A stretch of 64,000 bases of DNA, taken from the NCBI RefSeq assembly GCF_022513565.1, contig NZ_JAKWBE010000019.1, forward strand, positions 62,001 to 126,000, written 5' to 3'. The notes under the pieces are model-generated. The model saw only the letters and a program-made list of their open reading frames with translations. It was not told the origin of the DNA and searched no databases. A program made the position numbers and the translations under genes. Below, in pieces: positions 16,830 to 24,594 of this stretch; position 1 is the stretch's first letter; each line of letters begins with the position of its first letter. Source of the stretch: Streptomyces gilvus. GTDB taxonomy: Bacteria; Actinomycetota; Actinomycetes; Streptomycetales; Streptomycetaceae.

Positions 16830-18995
16830 TCAGCCCTGGACGGCCAGAACCAGCGGCAGCACCCCCTCCGCACCGGCACGGAGAAGCAGGCGGGCCGCGA
16901 TCGCCAGGGTCCAGCCGGTCTCGGTGAAGTCGTCAACGAGCAGCACCGGACCGCCGGCCCCGACCAGGGCGGAGGCCAGAGCCGGCGGCACGGTCAGCGC
17001 GCCGTCGAGTGCCTTCAAACGCTGGGCGCTGTTGCTGCGGGGAACGCGGGTCGCGTCCTGCGTGTACTCCACGGAACCCAGCAGCGGCAGTCTGCCGACC
17101 TCCGAGATGCGGGCGGCCAGCGAACCGATCAGCCGGGGTCGGCTGCGAGAGGGGACGGCGACCACACCGACCGGACGCGGCTGCGCGTCCGCGACTCCCG
17201 GGGCCCAGCCGCCGGGGCCCTTGGCCCAGTCGGAGAGGACGCTCACGACAGCCTTCGCCACGTCGTCCGGCACGGGTCCGTCCGGAGCCTCGGGAGCGAA
17301 CATCGGGCGTAGCCGGTTCCCCCAGCCGATGTCCGACAGACGGCCCAACGCCCTTCCGGCGGCGGCCTGTTCGCCGGCCGGGATGCGCCCCTTGAGGTCG
17401 ACTCCGATCGCCGGCAGCCCGGTCGGCCACATGCGACGCGGCTCCACCTCCACGCCCGCCCGGCCCAGATCGTCCCGCGCAGCGTCCAGGGCGGCCGTGG
17501 ACGTGCCGCCGGTGAACCGTGCTCCCGCGCAGTTGTCGCAGCGGCCGCAGGGCTTGGCCCCCTCGTCGTCCAACTGGCGTTGCAGGAACTCCATCCGACA
17601 GTCCGTCGTCGACGCGTAGTCGCGCATCGCCTGCTGCTCGGCCGCACGCTGCCGGGCGACCCACGCGTACCGCTCGGCGTCGTACGTCCAGGGGCGGCCG
17701 GTCGCGATCCAGCCGCCCTTGACCCGCTTGACCGCACCGTCGACGTCGAGCACCTTGAGCATGCTCTCCAGGCGGGAGCGGCGCAGTTCCACCAGCGGCT
17801 CCAGGGCCGGTAGGGAGAGTGGCCTGTCCGCGCGCACGAGGACGTCCAGCGTGCGGCGCACGAGGTCCTCCGACGGGAAGGCCAGTGACGCGAAGTACTC
17901 CCAGATCGCCTCGTCCTCCTTGCCCGGGAGCAACAGCACCTCGGCGTGCTCGACACCGCGTCCGGCGCGGCCCACCTGCTGGTAGTAGGCGATGGGGGAG
18001 GAGGGCGAGCCGAGGTGCACCACGAAGCCGAGATCCGGCTTGTCGAAGCCCATGCCGAGCGCGGAGGTCGCGACCAGGGCCTTCACCCGGTTGGCGAGGA
18101 GGTCGTCCTCCGCCTGCAGTCGGTCGGCGTTCTCCGTCTTGCCGGTGTACGAGGCGACCGTGTGCCCGCGGTGCCGGAGAAAGGCGGTGACCTCCTCGGC
18201 GGCGGCCACTGTGAGCGTGTAAATGATCCCGGAACCCGGCAGCTCGTCCAGGTGATCGGCGAGCCAGGCCATTCGGTGTGCGGCGTCCGGCAGCCGCAGA
18301 ACCCCCAGGGTCAGGCTCTCCCGGTCCAGCGGACCGCGCAGTACCAGGGCGTCCGACGTACCGCCGGTGCCGAGCTGCTCGGCGACATCCGCGGTCACCC
18401 GGGCGTTGGCGGTCGCCGTGGTCGCCAGTACGGGAACCCCCGGCGGGAGGTCGCCCAGCATGGTGCGCAGCCGTCGGTAGTCGGGGCGGAAGTCGTGGCC
18501 CCAGTCGGAGATGCAGTGCGCCTCGTCGACCACGAGCAGCCCGGTCGCGGCGGCGAGCTTGGGCAGCACCTGGTCCCGGAAGTCCGGATTGTTGAGCCGC
18601 TCCGGGCTGACCAGCAGCACGTCGACCTCGCCCGCCGCGATCTCGTCCTGAACCGACTCCCACTCCTCTGTGTTCGAGGAGTTGATGGTCCTTGCATGGA
18701 TTCCGGCCCGGGCCGCGGCCTCGACCTGGTTGCGCATGAGCGCGAGCAGCGGGGAGACGATCACCGTCGGACCGCTGCCCTGGGCACGCAGCAGCGAGGT
18801 CGCCACGAAGTACACCGCGGACTTGCCCCACCCCGTGCGCTGCACGACCAGCGCCCGGCGTCTGTCGGCGACCAGCGCCTCGATCGCCCGCCACTGGTCC
18901 TCACGCAGCCGGGCCGCGCCGCTGGTGTCCCCGACCAGTCGGGCGAGGACCGCGTCGGCGGCCGCCCGCAGTTCCGCGTTGCTCGTGTGCTCCAT
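16830..18995 (-). CDS. RecQ-family DNA helicase fused to a phosphoribosyltransferase-like domain
   Basis: 3'-5' DNA helicase, 721 aa. The Walker A motif TGWGKS is at residues 54-59. VDEAHCISDWGHDFRPDY is the RecQ DEAH and aromatic-rich loop, and QVGRAGRG is motif VI. A zinc cluster (CGRCDNC) is followed by a winged-helix-like region. The C-terminal part departs from RecQ: VVAVPSRSRPRLIGSLAARI and GPVLLVDDFTETGWTL near residues 682-697 look like a ComF/type I phosphoribosyltransferase with its PRPP loop. ATG 18995 is chosen over an in-frame ATG (19004) and TTG (19025). Whether the tail is catalytic is unknown. Confidence 0.9.
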   Translation of the reverse strand: MEHTSNAELRAAADAVLARLVGDTSGAARLREDQWRAIEALVADRRRALVVQRTGWGKSAVYFVATSLLRAQGSGPTVIVSPLLALMRNQVEAAARAGIHARTINSSNTEEWESVQDEIAAGEVDVLLVSPERLNNPDFRDQVLPKLAAATGLLVVDEAHCISDWGHDFRPDYRRLRTMLGDLPPGVPVLATTATANARVTADVAEQLGTGGTSDALVLRGPLDRESLTLGVLRLPDAAHRMAWLADHLDELPGSGIIYTLTVAAAEEVTAFLRHRGHTVASYTGKTENADRLQAEDDLLANRVKALVATSALGMGFDKPDLGFVVHLGSPSSPIAYYQQVGRAGRGVEHAEVLLLPGKEDEAIWEYFASLAFPSEDLVRRTLDVLVRADRPLSLPALEPLVELRRSRLESMLKVLDVDGAVKRVKGGWIATGRPWTYDAERYAWVARQRAAEQQAMRDYASTTDCRMEFLQRQLDDEGAKPCGRCDNCAGARFTGGTSTAALDAARDDLGRAGVEVEPRRMWPTGLPAIGVDLKGRIPAGEQAAAGRALGRLSDIGWGNRLRPMFAPEAPDGPVPDDVAKAVVSVLSDWAKGPGGWAPGVADAQPRPVGVVAVPSRSRPRLIGSLAARISEVGRLPLLGSVEYTQDATRVPRSNSAQRLKALDGALTVPPALASALVGAGGPVLLVDDFTETGWTLAIAARLLLRAGAEGVLPLVLAVQG

Positions 18996-19091
18996 GCGTT
19001 CCATCCAACAGGACGCCACTGACAATCCGGACCAGGGTGGGGCGGCACGTTGCCGGGGCGATGACGGGCCTTGAGGTGTCCCTGTCCAGGG

Positions 19092-19100
19092 TTATCCACA
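19092..19100. promoter_or_regulatory. DnaA box
   Basis: TTATCCACA is an exact match to the high-affinity bacterial DnaA box. It lies in the 145-bp gap between the divergent recQ-like gene and the DUF4192 gene. A single box away from oriC may be regulatory or coincidental. Confidence 0.45.
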
Positions 19101-19140
19101 GGGCAAAGCGGAACTTCGGGATCCGCGAGATCGTCTGCGC

Positions 19141-20688
19141 ATGACGAATCACAGCGAAAGCACTGGATCCCCCGAAAACGGCAGCATCGAAAACGGAAGG
19201 ACCGCCGGGCAGGCCGGCCCGACCGCGTACGACAGCCACGGCCCCGAGCACCAGGTCACGCTCCGCACCCCGGCCGAACTGGCCGACGCCATGCCGTATC
19301 TGCTCGGCTACCGCCCCGAGGACAGCATCGTCCTCGTCGCCCTGCACGACAGGGACGGACAGGGCCGGTTCGGCGGCCGCGCCCGGCTCGGCATTCCCGC
19401 GAACGCGGACGACTGGCCATCCGTCGCGCGGCAACTGGCCCATGGCCTGGTCACCGGGAGCGAGCGCCGAGGAGACCGGCCCGAGCAGATGGTCGCCTAC
19501 CTCTGCCAGGAACCCGCGCAGGGCGAGTCCGGCCGCCAGGTCATGGAGCGACTGCGCCCGCTGGCCCAGAAGCTCCGCATCGAGTGCGGTCAGCTGGACG
19601 TGCCCGTGATCGAGGCGCTGTGCGTCTCGGACGGCCGCTTCTGGTCGTACTGCTGCAGCAACGAGGTCTGCTGTCCGTCCGACGGCCTGCCGATGGGTCT
19701 GCCCGGCACCTCGGTCCTGGCCGCCGCGGCCACCTACGCCGGCCTTCAGGTGCGCGGCACCTTGCGCGAGCTGAGGGCCAGGCTGCAGCCATGGGAGACC
19801 GCGGCCGCCCTGGAGCAGGAGATCGCCCTGGACACCGCGAACATGGCCGTGGTCCCACGGATCCTCGACGACGCCAACCGTGCGGACGTGGCCCAGGAGA
19901 CGCTCGAGCTCGCCGAACGGATCATGCGCCGCCTGGCCGAGGCCGCGCCGGTGACCGGGGCCCTCGCGGCGGACATCCGCGACGACCAACTCCTCGGGTA
20001 CGACGAGGCCGCGACGCTGATCCTCGGCCTGCAGGACCGCGCCACCCGAGACCGGGCGGCCGAATGGATGGAGGGCGACGACGCCGCTCCCGCGCTGCGG
20101 CTCTGGAGGGCTCTCGCCCGCCGCTGCGTCGGACCCTACGGAGAGCACGCCGCAGCACCGCTGACCCTGGCGGGTTGGGTCGCCTGGTCGTCCGGAGACG
20201 ACCTCGAGGCCCGGGAGGCCCTCGCCATGGCGCTCGGCGCGGATCAGGACTATCTCTTCGCCCGCCTTCTGCACCAGGCCTGCAACGAGAACCTGGACCC
20301 GGAGTCGATCCGGCGTTGCCTGCGCGCGGAACGCCGGGATCGCGTCCGCGGGCCGGTCCCGCATGGTGAGGAGGCTGCCGTTGTGTCCACGGCGGCTGAG
20401 GCTGCTGAGCCGCGCCCGGCGCCGGAGGAGGACGGGCGATCGCGACGCCGGTCCCGTTCAGGCGCCATGGTCGGCGGACGGGCCCGTGTGGCACGGGCGG
20501 CGGACGGTGTGAAGAGCACCGTGGGCGTTCCCCGCTCGCAGGCGTCGAGGGCCGAGGGGACTCGTCCGGGCGCCGCGCGAAAGGGCAGCACGCGCCCGCG
20601 TACCTCCGGCAAACAGTCCACGCGCCACCGTGACAACCGCCCCGGCAGCGCGCGCTTGGCGGGGGACGGTACCGAGGGGGAGGCGTGA
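19141..20688 (+). CDS. DUF4192 domain protein with basic disordered tail
   Basis: Actinobacterial protein of unknown function, 515 aa. The DUF4192 domain spans about residues 35-380, recognised by TPAELADAMPYLLGYRPEDSIVLVAL at its start. From about residue 395 the chain becomes rich in Arg, Ser, Thr and Gly and is probably disordered and positively charged, so it could contact nucleic acid. It is divergent from the RecQ-like gene, a neighbour that hints at DNA metabolism, but no function can be assigned. No clear ribosome-binding site precedes ATG 19141. Confidence 0.85.
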   Translation: MTNHSESTGSPENGSIENGRTAGQAGPTAYDSHGPEHQVTLRTPAELADAMPYLLGYRPEDSIVLVALHDRDGQGRFGGRARLGIPANADDWPSVARQLAHGLVTGSERRGDRPEQMVAYLCQEPAQGESGRQVMERLRPLAQKLRIECGQLDVPVIEALCVSDGRFWSYCCSNEVCCPSDGLPMGLPGTSVLAAAATYAGLQVRGTLRELRARLQPWETAAALEQEIALDTANMAVVPRILDDANRADVAQETLELAERIMRRLAEAAPVTGALAADIRDDQLLGYDEAATLILGLQDRATRDRAAEWMEGDDAAPALRLWRALARRCVGPYGEHAAAPLTLAGWVAWSSGDDLEAREALAMALGADQDYLFARLLHQACNENLDPESIRRCLRAERRDRVRGPVPHGEEAAVVSTAAEAAEPRPAPEEDGRSRRRSRSGAMVGGRARVARAADGVKSTVGVPRSQASRAEGTRPGAARKGSTRPRTSGKQSTRHRDNRPGSARLAGDGTEGEA

Positions 20689-20970
20689 GCGACGGCCGGG
20701 AGGACTTGGGGGACGGCCCTCGCGGTGACGGTGGACGAGCGGTAGTCGTGGAGTGCCGACCGCGGCCGGTGGTCGGGAGCGGTCGGCGCACTCACCGCCA
20801 TTCGGTCGGCGTGGCCGATCGCGGGCGTGACCCGGAGGAGCCCCGCCGCGTTCACCTGAGTGGCGGAGCGCCTGCACGGGCGGAGCCGTCGCCCCATACA
20901 CGTCCGTCCGGATCCCCTCACCCGGCGCCGCACACGCCCGAGGTGCACCGAGCGCAGAAGAAGCCACCGC
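20689..20970. other. Gap between the DUF4192 and debranching-like genes
   Basis: About 280 bp with open frames but no convincing gene. A frame beginning GTG 20685 overlaps the DUF4192 stop by four bases and stays open far into the next gene. It is Arg/Pro-rich, out of register with the conserved catalytic protein, and is taken as spurious. Confidence 0.35.
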
Positions 20971-23568
20971 ATGCATCAGTCGACCTCGCTCTCCGAGCCC
21001 TTCGAGTCCTTCGAGTCCTTCGAGCCTTCCGACGACTCTTCCGACGACTCTTCCGCCAAGGGCCGATGGGAGCCGACCTCCCGGCAGGGAGCCGATCCGC
21101 CGACGCCCGCGGTTCTCGCGGACCGTGCCGACCGATGGGCAGCCGGCGACGCAACGCGCACTTCGACGCACCCAGGAATCGACGTGTCCCTGTCCGCCTC
21201 CGTCGATCAGGAGGGGAGAGCGCCCGTCATCCCGAGCCGGCAAGGGCTTTCGACTGCGTTCATGGAAGGGGTATTGCCCGCGGCGCACGGGCGGGAGCTG
21301 CCCCGAGCCGGTTCCCCTGGGCAAGGGTCTTGTCCTCCTATGCCCACCGTGGCGGCCCCCTCGGTGGGCCGGCCCGGGTGCGCCGAAGGAGCAGCCCCGC
21401 GCAGTCCAAGCAGCGGCGGGCCTGCGGATCGGGCAGCGAATGCTTCTCGGCCGTTGAACCAGCCCTGGGTGACTGGCAGGACACCCGACCGGCACCAGAC
21501 GCCGGGCGAGGGCCGGACCACGCCCGCGCCGGTCGCCCAGCCTCGCCCCGCGCCCACCTTCCCGCCTGGAGGGCCCGCCTCGCCGCCCCACGGCTCCCTG
21601 GGCCGGACTCCTCGTCGACCTGTCGAGTTACCGTCCACCCATACCGTCATGATCTGCGTCGCCCTCCCCGGCCTTGCCATCTCCTCGGAGCAGGGACAGA
21701 TGACCGGCCAGGGACTGGAGGGGTTCTACCGCGCGGGCAGACGCGTGCTCTCCCGCTGCCAGGTCCGCGTGGCCGGGCGAGAACCGCTGGCGTTGCAGGC
21801 CCGGATGACGGCGGCCGACCGGGCCCGCTTCGTGGGCGCCGTGCACGTCTCCCCGCACTCCGGTCCGGACCCGGACCTCGCGGTGGAACGCGTCCGCCAC
21901 GCGGACGGCAGGGAGCGGATCACGCTGCACAACGCAACCTCACGCGCCCTGCGCCTCCCCGTCGAGGTGTCCCTGGGTACGGACCTGGCGGACCTGGGCG
22001 CGATCGCATCCGGCAGAGCGGGGCCCGAAATCCCCGCCACGGTTCACGACTCGGGGCTGCGCTGGTCCGGCGCCGGCGGCAACTCGTCGGTCACGGCCCA
22101 TCCACCGCCCGCGGACGCGCTGGCCTCGGTTGGGCTGCTGCGCTGGGAGTTGGATCTGCCCCCCGGCGGCAGCACCAGCGTGGAGTTGAGAGTACGGCCC
22201 GACAGGGTGGGGGCCGTCCGGGCCGTTGGCCGTACCGCGGTCGGCCCCTTCGCCGTCGCGCGGGCGTCGGGCGACGATCCCAGGGTCCGGTCGCTCCTGC
22301 GGGCGAGCGTCGAGGACCTCCAGGCTCTGCTGCTGCGCGACCCCGCCCGCCCTTCCGACACCCACCTCGCGGCCGGCGCCCCCTGGCGCTGTGGGTCGGC
22401 ACCCGCCGAAGCGCTCGCCGCGGCCAGGATGACGCTGGCGCTCGGCACCCGGCTCGCCGCGGGCACGCTGCGTACCCTGGCCCGCACCCAACTCACCGGC
22501 CCAGGGCGGCAGTCCGGCCTGATCCCGGGACCACGACGGGACGCGGGCCCCCATCTGCCGCCGGCCTGCACGGCCACGGAGGCCACACTGCTCTACCCCG
22601 TCCTCCTCGCGGAAGCCCGCCGCTGGGGGCTCCCCGAGCAGCAGACGGAGGAACTGCTGCCCACTGCCGAACGCTGTCTGACCTGGCTGCGGACGACCAT
22701 CGGCGACGGTACCTACCTCAACGACGCTGACCCGGGTGGCCCCGCCCGCTGCGAGACGCAGGCGCACGCGCACCGGGCGGCACTGCTCGGTGCCGATCTT
22801 CTCGACGCCTGCGGCCGGCCGGGTGCGGAGGAGTTGCGGCAGTGGGCGCGGTCGCTGCGGACGGCGTTCCGGGAGGGGTTCTGGATCGACGATCGCGGCG
22901 GAGGCCGGCCCGCGGCCGCTCGACTCCCGGACGGCAGCCCGGTGCCGTACCTGGGCGCGGCCGCCGCCCATCTGCTCGACACCGGTCTGCTCGGCGCGGG
23001 CGAACAGGCACCGGGCCTGCTCGACAAGGTGCGGACGGAACAACTCGCCAGGCTGCTCGGCGGCCCCGCCATGGACTCGGGCTGGGGGCTGAGGAGTCTG
23101 GGCACGAAGGAGCCGGGACACAACCCGTTCGGGCACAGGAGCGGGGCAGTGCGGGTGCACGAGACGGCGGTGGCCGTGGCGGGCCTCGCCGCCGCGGGCT
23201 ACGAGAAGGAGGCGGGTTCGCTGTTGCATGGCGTCCTCGCGGCGGCCGAGGCCTTCGGCCACCGGTTGCCCGAGATGTACGCGGGGGAGCAGCGCACCGA
23301 GGCGAGCGCCCCACTCCCGCACCCGGCGGCCTGTCGGCCGGCCGCCACCGCCGCGGCCGCCGGCGTGCTCCTCCTGACCACGCTCGCCGGGATCCGCCCC
23401 GACGCCCCCGCCTGCTCGGTCACGCTGCGCCCCCTACGCAGCGCGCCCCTGGGTGAGATCGTCCTGACCGGCCTACGGGTGGCCGGCGCCCCCTTCTCCG
23501 TACGGGTCGGCCGGCTCGGACTCGCCATGGTCGAGGAGGCGGCCGAAGGGCTGTCACTGGGAGTGTGA
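20971..23568 (+). CDS. Glycogen-debranching-like (GDE family) protein with long disordered N-terminus
   Basis: Protein of up to 865 aa related to amylo-alpha-1,6-glucosidase/glycogen debranching enzymes. Residues from about 225 hold the N-terminal GDE domain (GQMTGQGLEGFYRAGRRVLSRC) and then an (alpha/alpha)6-type region (HETAVAVAGLAAAGYEKEAGSLLHGVLAA). Residues 1-220 are low-complexity and include FES and DDSS repeats from 9- and 12-bp tandem repeats at 21001-21051. Codon 220 (21628-21630) is TTA, the rare bldA-read leucine codon. ATG 20971 has a weak AGAAG upstream. ATG 21649 at the domain edge is an alternative start that would exclude the TTA. Substrate and activity are unproven. Confidence 0.75.
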   Translation: MHQSTSLSEPFESFESFEPSDDSSDDSSAKGRWEPTSRQGADPPTPAVLADRADRWAAGDATRTSTHPGIDVSLSASVDQEGRAPVIPSRQGLSTAFMEGVLPAAHGRELPRAGSPGQGSCPPMPTVAAPSVGRPGCAEGAAPRSPSSGGPADRAANASRPLNQPWVTGRTPDRHQTPGEGRTTPAPVAQPRPAPTFPPGGPASPPHGSLGRTPRRPVELPSTHTVMICVALPGLAISSEQGQMTGQGLEGFYRAGRRVLSRCQVRVAGREPLALQARMTAADRARFVGAVHVSPHSGPDPDLAVERVRHADGRERITLHNATSRALRLPVEVSLGTDLADLGAIASGRAGPEIPATVHDSGLRWSGAGGNSSVTAHPPPADALASVGLLRWELDLPPGGSTSVELRVRPDRVGAVRAVGRTAVGPFAVARASGDDPRVRSLLRASVEDLQALLLRDPARPSDTHLAAGAPWRCGSAPAEALAAARMTLALGTRLAAGTLRTLARTQLTGPGRQSGLIPGPRRDAGPHLPPACTATEATLLYPVLLAEARRWGLPEQQTEELLPTAERCLTWLRTTIGDGTYLNDADPGGPARCETQAHAHRAALLGADLLDACGRPGAEELRQWARSLRTAFREGFWIDDRGGGRPAAARLPDGSPVPYLGAAAAHLLDTGLLGAGEQAPGLLDKVRTEQLARLLGGPAMDSGWGLRSLGTKEPGHNPFGHRSGAVRVHETAVAVAGLAAAGYEKEAGSLLHGVLAAAEAFGHRLPEMYAGEQRTEASAPLPHPAACRPAATAAAAGVLLLTTLAGIRPDAPACSVTLRPLRSAPLGEIVLTGLRVAGAPFSVRVGRLGLAMVEEAAEGLSLGV

Positions 23569-23671
23569 CCTCGCACGACGCACCACCGCACAACACCCGC
23601 GAGGAGACGGTGCGGCTCATACCGGACCGAAGTGGATCAACCATCGAGGCGACCGACGAGGGGAGTGTTTA

Positions 23672-23693
23672 TCGTCAGGCAGACGACTATGAT
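23672..23693 (+). promoter_or_regulatory. Inverted repeat over the promoter of the Nudix regulator
   Basis: TCGTC at 23672-23676 and GACGA at 23682-23686 flank five bases and abut the -10 element TATGAT at 23688-23693. A repressor bound here would block transcription, so autoregulation by the Nudix/wHTH protein is plausible. Confidence 0.45.
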
Positions 23694-23699
23694 CGCCGC

Positions 23700-24458
23700 A
23701 TGCCCTACGACCCGTCAGCCTTTCCGCCCTTCGCCGTAACCGTGGACCTGGTCGTGCTGACCGTGCGCCGCCATGCCCTGTGCGCGCTGGCGGTACGCAG
23801 GGGCGAACCGCCCTTCCAGGGCCGTTGGGCGCTTCCCGGTGGGTTCGTACGGGCCGACGAGGATCTGGCGCAGGCAGCGGCGCGCGAGCTGGTGGAGGAG
23901 ACCGGACTGCGCGCCCATGATCCGTCCGTCCCCGCCCAGGACAACGGCGCGCATCTCGAACAGCTCGCGACCTACGGCGATCCCAAGCGGGACCCCCGGA
24001 TGCGGGTCGTCAGCGTCGCCCACCTCGCCCTCGCCCCCGACCTGCCGGCGCCCCGAGCGGGCGGTGACGCCAGCAACGCGCGCTGGGCACCGGTCGACGA
24101 GCTGCTGCAGCAGGGTGGTTACGGCCGGGACGGCGAACCGGTGGCGCCGCTCGCCTTCGACCACGCCCAGATCCTCTCCGACGGCGTGGAGCGCGCCCGC
24201 TCCAAGATCGAGTACTCGTCCCTCGCCACGGCGTTCTGCCCCACCGAGTTCACCGTTGGCGAGCTCCGCCGGGTCTACGAGGCGGTGTGGGGCGTGGCGC
24301 TCGATCCACGCAACTTCCATCGCAAGGTGACGGGCACCCCGGGATTCCTCGTGCCCACCGGCGGCACGACCACACGCCAGGGCGGCCGCCCGGCACAGCT
24401 CTTCCGTGCCGGTGGCGCCACTCTGCTCAACCCGCCGATGCTGCGCCCCGAAGTGTGA
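23700..24458 (+). CDS. NrtR-type Nudix hydrolase/transcriptional regulator
   Basis: Protein of 252 aa with a Nudix domain at residues 1-150 and a winged helix-turn-helix at about 165-250 (FTVGELRRVYEAVWGVALDPRNFHRKV), the architecture of NrtR regulators of NAD and ADP-ribose metabolism. The Nudix box is intact (GGFVRADEDLAQAAARELVE then ETGL), so unlike many NrtR proteins it could still hydrolyse its ligand. No NAD genes lie beside it, and the next gene is an ABC protein. ATG 23700 is preceded six bases upstream by TATGAT, suggesting leaderless expression. Confidence 0.88.
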   Translation: MPYDPSAFPPFAVTVDLVVLTVRRHALCALAVRRGEPPFQGRWALPGGFVRADEDLAQAAARELVEETGLRAHDPSVPAQDNGAHLEQLATYGDPKRDPRMRVVSVAHLALAPDLPAPRAGGDASNARWAPVDELLQQGGYGRDGEPVAPLAFDHAQILSDGVERARSKIEYSSLATAFCPTEFTVGELRRVYEAVWGVALDPRNFHRKVTGTPGFLVPTGGTTTRQGGRPAQLFRAGGATLLNPPMLRPEV

Positions 24459-24572
24459 CGACCCGGTTCGCGGGGCGCTATGGACCGGGTCCGGGAGCCA
24501 ACGGCGAGCAAGGTTCCGAAAATGTGGGGCGACGGGCCGCGAACTGGCCCTGCGCTGCCCGAAAAAACGGAC

Positions 24573-24584
24573 ATAGCGCGCTAT
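24573..24584. promoter_or_regulatory. Palindrome over the ABC gene promoter
   Basis: ATAGCGCGCTAT is a perfect 12-bp palindrome whose last three bases overlap the -10 element TATCTT (24582-24587) of the following gene. It is a candidate operator. Confidence 0.4.
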
Positions 24585-24594
24585 CTTGCTACGG

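Noticed and set aside
20685..22730. Plus-strand frame overlapping the DUF4192 stop by four bases and running into the debranching-like gene
   Set aside because: The overlap looks like coupling, but the product is Arg/Pro-rich and out of frame with the conserved catalytic protein.
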